Of a stretch of DNA of 64,000 nucleotides, positions 46,207 through 58,800 are shown piece after piece (positions within the stretch are counted from its first letter, which is position 1; every line of letters starts with the position of its first letter). A program made the translations under genes and the position numbers. The notes below the pieces were generated by a model that was not told the origin of the DNA, made no database searches, and was given only the letters and a program-made list of their open reading frames with translations. The DNA is from Casuarina equisetifolia (Eukaryota > Streptophyta > Magnoliopsida > Fagales > Casuarinaceae). The DNA is taken from the NCBI GenBank assembly GCA_028551475.1, contig CM052361.1:2363501-2427500 (forward strand), given 5' to 3'.

Positions 46207-48404
46207 TTATCATCTTTTTTTTTTTTTATAAAATGATCCATACCCAAACTTTGTTGAAATCATCCCCGGAATCAGACCCAATAATACTTTGCAGTTATTA
46301 TTTTTTGGTGTGGGATACATACGATCTACTCCTATAAAACAACTTGGTTTTACTTAATTAACATCCTTGAATAGAATTTAAATTCGTGATAAATGATATC
46401 AAAATCAAATTAAAATTTGACACAATAACACTTGTGATTACTATTTCATAATAAGAGATATACAATGGATTCACTCTCCACTAACATTGAGATAGTTTGA
46501 AATTAGGTAAAGAATAATGTCATACATTTTTCTTGCATTAAAAAGACAAACAAAAGATCTTATTGTTGCTTAGTCAATTAATTCAGTAATGAGTTAACAT
46601 GAACTTCAATTGTAAAGATTGGAGTATATATAAATTGTAATATTAAAAAAAAATTCTTATCATATAAAAGGGTTTGGTTATTTATCTTGTTAGGTTGATA
46701 TTTTGAGGTGAAATCTTAATACGTTACAATTAAGTAAAAATATAATTAAAAAGATTTGAATCCAAAATAATTACTTTGTAATATCTCGTGTATACTAATC
46801 TTTCCTAAATTTAATGGACATGGTGAAATATTTAACATGTTCTAGCACTTCAAAAATCGAACTTTTGTTTTATGCTATACCGTTATTCTTAATTAAAAAT
46901 TCATTTTATGTATTTCAGATTAAATTTCAACGGGATTTTTTATCAAAAGCCCAGCGAACCGGATCTGATGACCGGTGGGCCCGGAGATGCGGCAGGGTCG
47001 CTGTTCTATTCTATTGTGAATCACGTGTTCCTCAATTGAACGTTGTTAACACGCAAATTTGCATTATTATAATAAATGAATCTCTTGAATAAGTTTGTCT
47101 AAGTTTAGAATACGTCTTAAATGTCGAGCTGCTGGAGCTCTCGAAATATATCAATATCCTTTTCTGGGTTTTAGAAAGAATGAAGTCAAACTGCAGCACC
47201 TGAAGAATTAGCTCGAGTTACTAAAAGGAGATAATTTCATCTCCTCAATAGGACCACATTTACAAGTGGTCTTTCTTTTAATGTAAAACTCTTCAATATT
47301 TTCTATAGTTCAAATTTAGTGTTTTTATATTGATGAAAGATGGGCTTGCGTTTTAAATTAGGTTAGATTACATTAGAGAAAGACTAAATTTAATACAATT
47401 TAAGAAATAAGTCAAAGTTTTAACTTAAAAACTAACTTACTAGTTAATAAAAAATTTTGTAGCATTCAAAATTCCCAATGAAAAAATTTCATTTCCAACA
47501 ATATCAAAATAAAATTTGTACAAAAATCATCCATTTACTTGTGAATTAAGTCTTGGTAAAAATTGTTTTTATATACTTGGGGTAAGGATACATGTCAAAA
47601 TGTAATGTATCTTCGTTAAATGTCTTATTCATGGATTAAGTGATGGGGATTGGATAAAATGATGGAGCTCCCAACAATGATGAGAATTCTTTCCTCTGTC
47701 CGTAGTGTCTATCAAGACGATGAGTTGTGTAAGGAAAAGTCGTAATCGCATTAAGAGGGGATAGCCTTCTCCTCTATAAATCTTATCTAATCACCACCCC
47801 CTAGCTACTCTATTCTATAGTAATTACATCCAATTTGCTACGAAAGGATGATGTAAAGAGTGCAAGAAAGGAAAATTCCCCAAAAACTAATCTCATAACA
47901 CCAAAAGAAAGTTGTATAGAAGTATTTAATAAAGCATAACAATACAAGTGTACAATAGGGCTTCCAATTTATAAGAAGGCTAAATCATCTAAATTAGAAA
48001 AACAAATTAAAGTCAACCTAATTACAAAACAATGAGGGTTGGTGTAATTAAGAGAGCATGATTTGAAGAATCAATTCCTATAATTTTTGGTTTTAATTGA
48101 TGCAGCATTTACTAGTATGTTTACTAACATGGTGTGAAGAATGAGCTAACGTAGCAAGTTGATGAGCTATGAAAACATGACAAACTGATAGAGATAAGAG
48201 AGGTAATATTTCTTATGATAAAGAGCAGTTATAACTTTTACTCATGGAATCTGCTACGAAAATCACAAGTGTCGTCTTTCTCGACCCTTTCTTGCATGCA
48301 ATTGTGATTCTCTGGTACGTGGAAAACATTCCGCATTCTCGCACGGCAATGCACTATATACTATAGTTTTGGCGTTACTAATATACTAGTATGTTATGTC
48401 CTTT

Positions 48405-48430
<26 letters not shown>
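48405..48430. repeat. (TA)n microsatellite
   Basis: An uninterrupted run of 13 TA units, about 230 bp upstream of the first RING-H2 gene. Confidence 0.9.
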
Positions 48431-48436
<6 letters not shown>

Positions 48437-48656
48437 TTCACATTTACAAAGGAATTTGAAAGAAAAAACAGTGCCCGCATATATGTTAATGTTAATTTTC
48501 AAATTAAATTAGTAGCCACGCAAGTCACGTCATGTCCCTCTGACATCCGTTTCATGCAAATCACGCCGCCTAACAAACTGATGACATCTTCGTTTCTATA
48601 TTACTGCGCCCAGGACGGCATTTATCTTTCTCCCTTCACAGGCACAGCGAAATACA

Positions 48657-49265
48657 ATGGCGGAACTATACCCTCCGGACGAGAACTTTGAAGAGATGTA
48701 CAGTCTCCTCTACAACAGTGCCCAACAGCTGAGAAGGAACCAGGCCACGTTCGACTTGTCGTTCTATTTAGGGCCGATGCCGGCGACTAGGGCGTCCATC
48801 GAGGCTATGCGGAGAGTGCAAGTGACCGAGGAGGAGGCGGCGGCGGGATTGGAGTGCCCGATATGCTTGGAAAATTACAAGGTCGGCGTCGAGGCGAGGG
48901 AGATGCCATGCAAGCACAGGTTTCACTCAGGTTGCATCAAGGAGTGGCTGGGGCGCCATGCGTCGTGCCCGATTTGCCGGTTCGTGATGCCGGCGGAGGA
49001 AAGAAAGCCGGAGAGATGGAATGGAGAAGCGGGGCGGATGGGTGGTCACTCGAGTCTCTCCGGCGGCGGGAATCGAGGGTGGGATCTACTAGAGGTGGGT
49101 CGGGTTACGGATCGTGGGTCAGGGGTGGCTGGTCGGAATCGGAGTCAAGGGGCCGATGAAATTTATGGGGCGGGGGATCAGATGGGCGTCGATGCCCAAT
49201 TTGATTTCTCGTGGAATCTAATGAATGTGGGTTCCGATGGGGGTATGTGGGTGCGGCGCGTCTGA
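48657..49265 (+). CDS. RING-H2 finger E3 ubiquitin ligase candidate 1
   Basis: Intronless, 202 aa. A RING-H2 domain occupies residues 67-107, with ligands C67, C70, C85, H87, H90, C93, C104 and C107 (CPICLENYKVGVEAREMPCK, HRFHSGCIKEWLGRHASC, PICR). The lead-in VTEEEAAAGLECPICLE is typical of RING-H2 proteins related to the RDUF/RING1 and AIP2 types. The tail is Gly/Arg-rich and of low complexity. No membrane segment or signal peptide is visible, so a soluble cytosolic or nuclear E3 is likely. Coding DNA is GC-rich against AT-rich surroundings. A shorter paralog lies at 52296-52796. Substrate unknown. Confidence 0.9.
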   Translation: MAELYPPDENFEEMYSLLYNSAQQLRRNQATFDLSFYLGPMPATRASIEAMRRVQVTEEEAAAGLECPICLENYKVGVEAREMPCKHRFHSGCIKEWLGRHASCPICRFVMPAEERKPERWNGEAGRMGGHSSLSGGGNRGWDLLEVGRVTDRGSGVAGRNRSQGADEIYGAGDQMGVDAQFDFSWNLMNVGSDGGMWVRRV

Positions 49266-50984
49266 TTGCAATCGGAGTCAAGGCAAGACATGCAATGCCA
49301 AGGCAAGCCATGCAATAGGATCGGAGGATGCTTTTGTTATAGTTCTACATGCTCATTTGTGCACATTGAACTTTTTTCAAAGTGCAAAACTCCTATGCTT
49401 TCTTTTCTTAAGTTGCTTGAAGTTTTAGGAAGTGTGTACTAAAAATTTGGTGTTTATATGAACTTTGTTTAATAAACTCTCCTATGAAAAGGAAATATTT
49501 AGTGGTTTTAAATTATCTTTTAGATAATATACTTTTTAATATGATATTCAAGTTCTCGCTTAGAAGATGATATTCTCTTTGTATGAAACCCACAACTCAA
49601 AATAATTTGTAAAGAGGCGTGATCAAAAGACAATAGGATATATTCATAGCATGAAATTTGTAACTCATTAGTTGCAAATAACTGTATTAGAAATAATATA
49701 ACCAAAATATTATATTGTCAAAATTATATGTGAAAATATTTTTGTAAAAAAAAAATTTCCTTACTTTTGAGTTGACTTTTAAATAAGAATAAAATTTCTT
49801 GTATTCATTTCAAAATTCGAAGCCTATATTCCTTTGTTAAGCCCAAGAGAAATTTCTACATCATATTCAACTAATCTCTCTTTCAAAGGTTGCTATTTAC
49901 ATTATAGGTGTAGTGGCCATAGTGATAGCAAATGAGCACCTCATGAGCTTCGATTTTCCCTCATAAGTTCTTCAATAAAATGTAAAACTCCATTAAATTC
50001 CCTTCTCCAGTGAATTTCAATTCATTCACGGCCTATTTGAGATTGTAAATTTGCATTCTGATCACTTTCGCAAAGGATTCCTACATAACACTCCAAATTT
50101 CGGTGACATTGGGAATTCGGAAACCAAATCTTCAGGGCTTAAATCAACGAAATTGATGAATTGACGGTGGAGTGACGATGGTCCCAACGGTGTGCCACTT
50201 TCCTATCATGGGTCGTTCGTGGCAAGTTGCCTTTGAAATCCTCGAGTATATTTTGGGCCAACAACATCATGCAGATTTGGTCATTCCAAAGATTGAAATT
50301 CGCCTCGCCAATAAGTTTCCAATAAGTCTCTTTGGGAACCAGACAATGGGTCACCACATCTATTGCCATCAACGTGTTATGACCTAGAAGATAGAATAAC
50401 AATTTTCATCCTACAAGGTTTACTCTTGAAGACAAGGTTATTTTATAGGTTGGAGATTATTATGATTTAGTATGACCAATATGACTTAAAGAGGAGGTCC
50501 ACTAAAATAAGATAGGCAACAAGATAAAAGCAAATATAACAAAGTCTTAGTTGTGAGGAGGAGGATGCCATTGTTTTGAGAAAACCTAATTTATCTTGTA
50601 ATAGTTTCTTAGCCCTAGTTATAGCCATAATTGTAATCTACTAATAAGTGTAGATTAGTGATAGCATAACAATATTATAGTATTCATTGTCACTTTGATT
50701 ATTAGTTGTTTGGATTGAAATTAAATTGACACAAGTTATTTGCTTTACTTCCTCAAGGATTATGTACTCTCTTAATTGTGATTGATTGATTAGGGCTTGA
50801 GTCCTAACACATGTATGGGTTGTTGTAAGGGGAAGCGACATCATTAGTTAAAGTCTCTCGCAAATGGTAATTTTAGGGGGTTGGTTAAGGTTTCAAGGGC
50901 ACGCTCAAAATGGTAATTTTAAGGGGTTGGTGGGGGTGTTTTCAAAAATAAAGATACATCTAAAACAAATTGTCTCTTACATAT
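49266..50984. other. intergenic between the two RING-H2 genes, left part
   Basis: 49266-49460 is the 3' UTR of RING-H2 gene 1 and resembles 52840-53060 after gene 2. The rest is AT-rich, and 50400-50980 may belong to the decayed Copia element beside it. Confidence 0.45.
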
Positions 50985-51262
50985 AAGCTTGATAAAAATG
51001 TTTGTAGGCTATTTCATAGACCTCATCCCTCTTGTCTTGATTATTCCATCTTTAATCTCATCTCTAGTGAAATGTTTTATCCTATTATGAACTATCAAAT
51101 TTGTTGTAAGCTTAGAGTAACGTCATTGTCATAGAATAGGGTAGTTGGTTCCCTTATCCATAGCTTGAGGTCTCAAGTAATCCCAACATCCAAATTACCT
51201 CAAAAATATTTTAGCCATCATTTGATGTTTTGCTTTCGCAGATGATAATGACATGATTGATT
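50985..51262 (-). mobile_element. decayed Ty1/Copia RNase H fragment
   Basis: Minus-strand translation gives the Copia RNase H signature in order: MSLSSAKAKHQMMAKIF (usual SLSTAEAEY), then LIVHNRIKHFTRDEIKDGII (usual PVFHERTKHIEIDCHF) and PTNIFIKLI (usual ADIFTK). Four in-frame stops are present. LTRs could not be found. Only this part of the element is recognisable. Confidence 0.7.
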
Positions 51263-52295
51263 ATTTATTCTTTTTTCATGATAACATGAAATTTCCCACC
51301 TTAACATAAAAACTTGAAATAAATCTCTTTAACATTTGACATGTAGCATAATTGCATCACAATAAGTTACTATCCAAGTTACACTTTCTAGCTAAGAATA
51401 TACCCAACTGGTCATCCTTTTAGGTATTTAAACAACCTTTAATGTTACATCCATGTGTGGTCATTTTAGATTTTTTGTAGATTGACTAAGAATCTAAGCA
51501 ACATAATAAATATATGAACTTTTCCACAAGTCACTTGTTAACTAAATGATAGTCTTGTTTGGAACCCCAATTTGAACGAGAGCAATTATGAGTGAATGAA
51601 ATTATCAAGCTAAGCAAGTATTTGTTGAGCTTCCTTTTCCTTTTATTTTTTGTTTGTTTTTGTAGGTTTGCTATGTAATTTCTGACACTAATCTTTAGTG
51701 TCATAAGGGTGTTTGCAATATTCACAAAAAAATTTCCTGGAATTGCCCATGAAAGTTGATAGTTGGGGCATGGTTGTTTGAAGGCTGTTATTTGGCGGTA
51801 AGATGATTTAGGTTCTTTGTTCTCTATTGGGCTTAAAAGAAAAGGTAAAAAAAAAAAAAAAAAACATTGATTTCTTCACCAGGGCTTTCTATTGTTGTTT
51901 TGCAAGTTCTGTAAATGTCTATAACAAGAAGTTGAGAAAGAAAGAAAGATCAAGGAAAAAAATTGCGGAAGCTAGGCAAAGAAAAAACTTGTTCTCTAAT
52001 ATAATGACAGAAAGTAAAGAACAAGAAGAAAATAGAAAGTTGAAAAAAACAGTTTTATTTTTATATTTAGACCTATGAAGTATATGTCTATTTATAATAA
52101 ATGTTTGTTCACTTGTAAAGAAAAAAAAATACCAAATATTCTCATAAGCTAATTTCCTAAACTACAAGAATCTATTAGAAACAATTATAAAGGGTCAACA
52201 CAGATTTCTCATCAGAAAACCTACTTGTACCATGTCACAAGAAAACCAACAAACTAATAGAATTATTGTATTGAATCTACTATTTCCTACTGACG
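51263..52295. other. intergenic between the RING-H2 genes, right part
   Basis: AT-rich, with poly-A runs such as 51849-51865. No gene was recognised. Confidence 0.5.
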
Positions 52296-52796
52296 ATGTC
52301 AGAACCTTGGCAGTCACGGCACCGAGGACCGAGCCGAACCGGGGACATGTTCGAGTTCGCGTCTTTGGCGGCGTCGAGGGAGTCGATCAAGGCCATGCCG
52401 AGAGTGCATGTGACGGAGAAGGAGGCGGCGGCGGGTTTGGAGTGTCCGATTTGCTTGGACAATTACGAGGTCGGCAGCGAGGTGAGTGAAATGCCGTGCA
52501 AGCATTGGTTCCACTCAGGTTGCATCGAGAGGTGGCTAGGCCTCCGTATGTCATGTCCGATTTGCCGGCTCGTAATGCCGGCTGATAAAAAAAAGCCGGA
52601 TTCGTGGCGGCGGGATGTTCCTTCTAGTGTCCCGATCGGTGGGAGTCGAGGTAGTGGCTCGGTCTTTGTGTGTCGAGGGAGGAGGGAAGTTGATGACCCG
52701 TCGAGTCCGATGGAAGTGGATGATGAAGTTGATGATGCGTGGATGGACGTGGATGGTGAAGTTGACGACGCGTGGGATCCAATGGAAGTGGATTAG
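52296..52796 (+). CDS. RING-H2 finger E3 ubiquitin ligase candidate 2
   Basis: Intronless, 166 aa, a paralog of 48657-49265. The RING-H2 ligands are C50, C53, C68, H70, H73, C76, C87 and C90 (CPICLDNYEVGSEVSEMPCK, HWFHSGCIERWLGLRMSC). It lacks the 30-residue N-terminal part of gene 1 and starts instead at MSEPWQSRHRGPSRTGD, which includes new sequence. The C-terminal tail is acidic and repetitive (residues 131-166), with EVDDAW twice and MEVD twice. DNA after the stop still matches the last codons of gene 1 (TATGTGGGTGCGG), so the reading frame of one copy changed after duplication. A functional E3 is plausible; the start codon choice is uncertain. Confidence 0.75.
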   Translation: MSEPWQSRHRGPSRTGDMFEFASLAASRESIKAMPRVHVTEKEAAAGLECPICLDNYEVGSEVSEMPCKHWFHSGCIERWLGLRMSCPICRLVMPADKKKPDSWRRDVPSSVPIGGSRGSGSVFVCRGRREVDDPSSPMEVDDEVDDAWMDVDGEVDDAWDPMEVD

Positions 52797-53726
52797 GATA
52801 CCTGTATGTGGGTGCGGAGCGTCTGATTGGGATCGGAGTCATGGGAGTGGCGAAGTTGATGAAGCGGCAACACGACCCACAACGGCAAGGCAAGCCATGC
52901 AGTAGGATCGTTCGATGTTTTGTTCATAGTTCTAGGTGCTCGTTGGTACATGAAACATTCTTCAAAGAGCAAAACTTCTTTGATTCTCTTCTTGAGTTGC
53001 TTAAAGTGTTAGGAACGGTGGTATACTAAAATTTTGATGTTTGTATGAACTTTCTTTTAGAAACGCTTGTATAAAAGGAAATATATGTAGTCTTAAATCA
53101 ATTTTTTTGATAAAAATATAACTTTGAATATGATATTCTCTTTGTACGAGGTTTACAGCCCCAAATGATTCATAAAGATGATATTCTCTTTGATATGATA
53201 AATTCATAACATGAAACTTACAACTTATATTAGCTGTAAATAAATATCTTAAAATTAGTATAACAAAATTCTAATTTTAGAATCGTTTTTCAACTACTAC
53301 CATAAACCTAAATTACATCCGAAAAAGTCAATCCAATGAGAGAGCAGCCAAACTCTAACATGGAATAATAAAACCTGTTACATTCTCTATTACACAAATT
53401 CACATGGTCCTTCATATGAGTACTTGTCTTTTAGATATAGGAAAATAAAGTTCATTACAATATGATTTCTTATGTTCAATTCAAAATTCATGTTCTGTTA
53501 TTGCTTCTTGAAATCTTGGAAGGCATGATTGCAACACTACATCAAACCACCGCATCATTAGAACTCAAAATATAAAACTTTGTAGGCTCTTGAAAACTGA
53601 ACTATGGTTTTATTCGTGATCGTGAGGATTACAACTACAATGTATGGTTAAACTATTTGTAATCTAGGAGGGAAGAAAAAAGCTGACATAAAAGATGTCC
53701 CAAAACAGGTTACGCAAGGAATCTAA
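52797..53726. other. intergenic between RING-H2 gene 2 and PPR gene 2
   Basis: 52797-53060 corresponds to the 3' part of the RING-H2 duplication. The rest is AT-rich; 53600-53726 should be PPR 3' UTR. Confidence 0.5.
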
Positions 53727-55835
53727 TCACCAATAGTCCCCACAAGAACATCTCCCCTTTTTGAAATGATGGAATCTGCTGGCATCCCTCACAACAATTT
53801 CACGCCCAGTAACGAAGGATATGAGTTTGATCACATTATGACAGTCACCACAGAGCCGATGGCTCTGCACAACTTGCAGGGTTGTCCAATCTGGAGTATT
53901 GATCAGCCCAAAAGCTATGGCCAGTTTCTCACTGTGGTATAACAACACCCGTTCTTCCTGTTCAACATCAGGAAGCAAATATTTTCTTTCAGGAACATAA
54001 CAATGCTTTGCAATCTCCATCATCAACTCATCTACTTTCTGGTAAATCACTTCTGTTTGGTAATGGCTTTTGTCTCCAGAATGGAAATAATAAGACTGCT
54101 TTTTGACTTCAATCCAACTGCATGCTGGAAGCATCCTCAAACCCTTTCTTCTTAAGGTCCGAACAACACCGGCAGCTTCCTTCAACTTGCCACAGCTGTT
54201 GTATATATTGAAAAGCACAACATAATTGTTAAGCTTTTCAGGCTCCATTCCGTAGAGCTTCTCTGCTGCAAATTTTCCAAGCTCTAGATTCTCATGGACT
54301 CGACAAGCTGTCAACAAGGCAGCCCACATGTTGGCGGTAGGCTTAAATGGAGCACTTCTTATCAGTGCAAATGCTTCATCTAAAAGCCCCTCTCGACCTA
54401 ATAACTCAATCATACAGGCGTAATGCATTGCCCGGGGCTTAATCTTGTGATCCCTACTCATTGATTGAAAAATCTCCCACCCACGCTCTGATAGACCAGA
54501 GTTACAACAAGCAGACAGAACAGCAAGAAAGGTTACGTGGTTGGGTGACAATCCTTCCCGAAGCATCTGCTCAAACATCTCAATGGCCTCTTCTCCTCGA
54601 CCATGATTTCCATAGCCAGCAATCAAGGCATTCCAAGATATCAAGTTCTTTTGGGGCATCTTATCAAAAATATGTCGGGCATCTTCTATCCTTCCCCATT
54701 TGCTATAGAAATCTACAAGTGCCGTGTTAGCTACTACATCCAACCCAAAACCATGTCGAACTAAACTTGCATGAGCTTGCTTAGCATGCTCTAGTGAAGC
54801 TAACCTAGTACATATTCTTATGATTATTGAAAACGTGAAGTGGTCCACTTCAACACCAGAATCACGCATCTCATGGTACAGACAGAGAGCTTCCTCACTA
54901 AAACCATGAAGTGCATAACCAGCTATAATGGTATTCCACCCAACCGTTGTCTTCTCCGGCATCTCATCAAAAACACATTGGGCATCTTCAATGTTGCCAC
55001 ACTTACTATACATGTCAATAAGCGCACAAGACACAAAAATATTCTCATCTAAACCCATCTTCAAAGCACACGAATGAAACTGCCTTCCTGCAAAAATGTT
55101 ACTCAACCCAGCAGATGCCTGAATCATCATGGCAAATGTTCGCGACCCACCATCTGAAAACTCCTCCCACAAAATTAAAAACAGCCGAAATGCCTCAAGA
55201 TAATCCCCGGAGTCTACAAGTCCTCCGATTATCGTATTCCACGAAACAAAATTCCTCTCCGGCATTTCCCCAAACAGCCTACGCGCGTCAATCATCATTC
55301 CACATTTCACATGCATAAGCAGCACCCTGTTCCCCATATATAGATCCATCTCAAACCCATTACTAATCATAAACCTAAACACCCTCTTAACCCCTCTAAT
55401 CGACTTCAGACCTATGCAGGCGCTCACCAATGCATCGTACGTGCTAGATTCTAATTCAAAACCACCCTCTAACTCCAAGAACTCAAACAATTCGAGCGCC
55501 TCCTTGTACCTCTTAGTAAAAACCAACTTCTCTATCTGACTACAAAACCCCGAACTTGGTTTTCTCTTCTGTGCTTCTCCCAAAACCTTTTCTTTCACCT
55601 CAACAACATCAATCTTCGACGGTCTCGGCTTCAGCCGTGGCTGCACCCCTTGTTCCCGCGACGAACACCTAATCCTATTAGATTGCCCCCATTTCCTCCT
55701 ACTGCGCGAAAAACAAAACCCAGAAAACAACGACTTATCCTTGGGATCCGAGAACGTGAAAGGAAAAGCAAAACCAGAATTACGCTGCACACGATCCAAT
55801 AAGAGGCTCTGGTAACGTAAGAGCGGGATCTCCAT
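53727..55835 (-). CDS. EMB3141: PPR protein, PLS-DYW subclass (EMB3141-like)
   Basis: Intronless, 702 aa. The start MEIPLLRYQSLLLDR matches the conserved start of Arabidopsis At5g50390 as remembered, supporting ATG at 55835. The N-terminus is Ser/Arg-rich, likely an organelle (probably plastid) transit peptide. PLS repeats run from about residue 100 (STYDALVSACIGLKSIRGVK, CALIDMYSKCGNIEDAQCVF, TTVGWNTIIAGYALHGFSEE, TALVDFYSKWGRIEDARHIF). E/E+ motifs and a full DYW domain follow, with YHSEKLAIAFG, CGDCHNVIKLIS, and the end CSCGDYW. The zinc-binding HxE and CxxC residues of the cytidine deaminase fold are present. The likely role is C-to-U editing of organelle RNA, which in Arabidopsis is needed for embryo development. 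The target site is unknown. Confidence 0.93.
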   Translation of the reverse strand: MEIPLLRYQSLLLDRVQRNSGFAFPFTFSDPKDKSLFSGFCFSRSRRKWGQSNRIRCSSREQGVQPRLKPRPSKIDVVEVKEKVLGEAQKRKPSSGFCSQIEKLVFTKRYKEALELFEFLELEGGFELESSTYDALVSACIGLKSIRGVKRVFRFMISNGFEMDLYMGNRVLLMHVKCGMMIDARRLFGEMPERNFVSWNTIIGGLVDSGDYLEAFRLFLILWEEFSDGGSRTFAMMIQASAGLSNIFAGRQFHSCALKMGLDENIFVSCALIDMYSKCGNIEDAQCVFDEMPEKTTVGWNTIIAGYALHGFSEEALCLYHEMRDSGVEVDHFTFSIIIRICTRLASLEHAKQAHASLVRHGFGLDVVANTALVDFYSKWGRIEDARHIFDKMPQKNLISWNALIAGYGNHGRGEEAIEMFEQMLREGLSPNHVTFLAVLSACCNSGLSERGWEIFQSMSRDHKIKPRAMHYACMIELLGREGLLDEAFALIRSAPFKPTANMWAALLTACRVHENLELGKFAAEKLYGMEPEKLNNYVVLFNIYNSCGKLKEAAGVVRTLRRKGLRMLPACSWIEVKKQSYYFHSGDKSHYQTEVIYQKVDELMMEIAKHCYVPERKYLLPDVEQEERVLLYHSEKLAIAFGLINTPDWTTLQVVQSHRLCGDCHNVIKLISFVTGREIVVRDASRFHHFKKGRCSCGDYW

Positions 55836-58800
55836 GCTCGAACAGTATAAGCAAATCAGTGAATACCGATGGCAGAAGAAGCTGAGAAAAGATCTTACGC
55901 AGAGACAGGATGAACTGGATTCGCAATCTCCTCATGATTTGGACGAAGTAAACAATGGAACATGAACGAAAGCTGTCAGCATCGACAACTCCGCCCGAGT
56001 AGTTGGGAGGTAGTTGCAATGATCCCCGTAGAGGTTTGAAGGACAAAGAGCATGGCTTAAACGATTGCGTTTTCCCTTTCTAAAACTATTTATGAATTTT
56101 TTTTTTCTTAAGGGCTAAATAAAAAAAGATTGCTTACAAAATCAAACTCATAATCTTGAAATTAAAGTTACAAACACAAATCATTATCTATTAGAAAGAC
56201 AGAATTCATGTCTTAAACCATTTTTCTTTAGAAGAATCATTATTCATTTTATATTATTAAATTGTATCATTGCCATAAGGGATAGAATTTTTATTTTAGG
56301 AAAAGCATACTTGTACAAATAAGAAATCTTATTTTGTAGTATTGATTTACTTTTCTTATTTAATACTTTAAAAAAATCGTGTATTTTGATATTATAACTT
56401 ATACATTCAAACTCACACATACAATATATTAATTCTCAAACCTTATTGTTGAGATTTTTACTAACTTACCACTAACTAATAAATTAAATGATATACTTAA
56501 GGTTTTAGGATAAACCTTTATGTTATAATAAATCTAATTTTGTTTTTATGTGTTAGTGCATATAAAGTTTTGATGACTAACATACAATAGGTTAACAATC
56601 TTTGTAACTTACTAGAACTCCCTAACTAAGAGTTTAGGAGTCTAAGATACTTTTCTCCCACACCTGATAAACTTAAAAAATAAAAGAAGTATATGGTTAA
56701 ATATTTTTTAATATCTCAATGGTTGATATTGTAAAAAACCGGAACCCTACATTATTTTTTTTTTGTTTAAATAACGTGTTTGGTGCACAATTAGTAAGGG
56801 TCCCTTCTCAAGAGTGAAAATAAATGTTGTTAATAACAATTTTTTTAATATAATAATGCACAAACTCATACGTTATCAACACTTGCTCATAATTATGAAG
56901 TTCGTAAGTTGTTTAATAAGGAAGTCTACAAATAAGTGATTAGATAAATGTAGATGTAGGTATCAAGGTATGCTTGAACAAAAACACTCGAATTTGTGTT
57001 TTTCATTTTCTCCACTATTGTCTCTAACTTTCAGTTTACATAATTTAATTGCTGGATCGATGCATTCAATTGAATGCAAATATAACTTCCATAAACGTCA
57101 ATAATTCCCATAGGAAAGTTTTCAGAAGTTCAATTCCAACCTCTCTTCTTGGCTTGCCTTAGGCTAACATTGTTGACTCTTGCTCTTCACATGAGAGTAA
57201 TATGTAAATCATGGATTAATTTACTAAATTTTCTTGGTGTATGTTAATATTTCGTGCCTTTTAATTGGAAGAAGATCACTGTGTAGAAAAAGGAAACCCA
57301 AATGCGGTAATAGTAATCTTTTTTCTTTCGCTTTATTCCCCATAGTTTTGGAGAGGATAGCATGACTCATTAAGAACTAATTCACAAAGAAAAAGATGTG
57401 AGAAAAGAGAAGAATAAGGAAAAGTGGTTGCTTTGGAACCTTCGTACATATAAGAAAGAGCATCTTTGTAGTCACTAAAAAATGTAAAAAGAATCATGGG
57501 AATTTCGATCATGACTTGAAAAAGATCAACATGATTTGAATGATCAAGAAATCTCACTACGCTATACTTGGACGTGCTATATTGTTGCTTATCATGGAAG
57601 CAAGATTTGGAATCACAAGAAGCTAAGTGAGACTGGGCACCTTTGCAGCAGCCATTGTCCATGGCGAATATTGCCCTTTGTTTCTAAAGTTCGTTCATCC
57701 AGGAATGGACTTTACATTTTTCTTTTAAAATCACTTAGCAAGAATATAAATAATGTGAGACATTCTAACATGTTTTCTTATAATCACCATAAGATAAAGT
57801 TACAAGTTTTATAAGTTATATTTTGCAAGAGAATTTGCACCTAAACTATAAGCTATAGTAAAAATTTATTCACTTAAATAATGAATTGGAATACTTTGTT
57901 AGAAAGCTCATTTTTTCCCTTAAAACTACTTTAAGGAGGAAGACAACTTGTTTTTATATAAAAGATTATATGGTGGGATATAAGCAATGTGGCATTCCAC
58001 CATGAATATTAAGCCTTCTTTTCTGAACGGAAAACAAATCACCAAGTAACTAAGGAGATGCACAGATGAGTTTGTGTTTGTGCATGTTGCAGAGCCCCAT
58101 CCTGAAATAGGAATATAATTAGCACTCAGCAGACATGGGAACTTAACTCTGTTCGCAGGGGGTACATAGAACATGTTCTCAGCTAGCAGGTCACATTCTC
58201 CACCTCACACTCATAATTATCATTCCAGGAGGAACCAATCCAAGATTCTCCAACCACTATCATGATTAAAGTGGTCCCTAGATCTAATTTCCGGTCCAGG
58301 TAGAAGCACTGCAATGAAAGATCAAAAAAACCTTGGAGATTGTGATTGAGATAGTAGAATCGGATGCTGTCATGTATAATTGGATGCCAATCTTAAAAGA
58401 CTGCAATAAAGGGATATCTAACATAGGTAGAAACACAAACAGACAAGGCTTTGTCTTGAAAATGACTTCAAGTTTGAAGGCCAAATCAGTTCTGAAAATA
58501 ACAAGTGAAAGGGACTTGAAAATTAGGAGAAGTGGAAATGGAACTTAAGATTGAATATGTGGAAAGGAATTGGTAGGGCTTTGGAGGGACAAGCAAATGA
58601 CTGCAGCCACCACAAAATAGAAAAGGACTCGAAAATGTTTTACTCAATACAAAACAACTTAAGCTCAGGTGTGTCAATAATGATGAGTATGTATGTATTG
58701 CCCGGGCATGGAATATCTGTAAAGCCTGTAACAGATACTCCATATCTGTAGGTAAGGTGGTAAATCTAACAGGCAAAAGAGCAAAACAGATACTAACATT

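Larger units (their letters stand above)
45940..48656. other. intergenic: AAR3 promoter and AT-rich DNA
   Basis: 45940-46130 is GA-rich on the AAR3 sense strand and is probably its 5' UTR. The rest is AT-rich with no gene; a 92-codon frame at 46814-47092 has no recognisable content. 47580-48250 has a texture like decayed transposon DNA, but no domain can be read. Confidence 0.45.

Noticed and set aside
46814..47092. 92-codon plus-strand frame
   Set aside because: AT-rich composition, no domain, no signal for splicing or conservation.
50139..50402. 87-codon minus-strand frame with gag-like words (ANFNLWNDQI)
   Set aside because: It would lie on the wrong side of the Copia RNase H fragment for one minus-strand element, and the similarity is weak.
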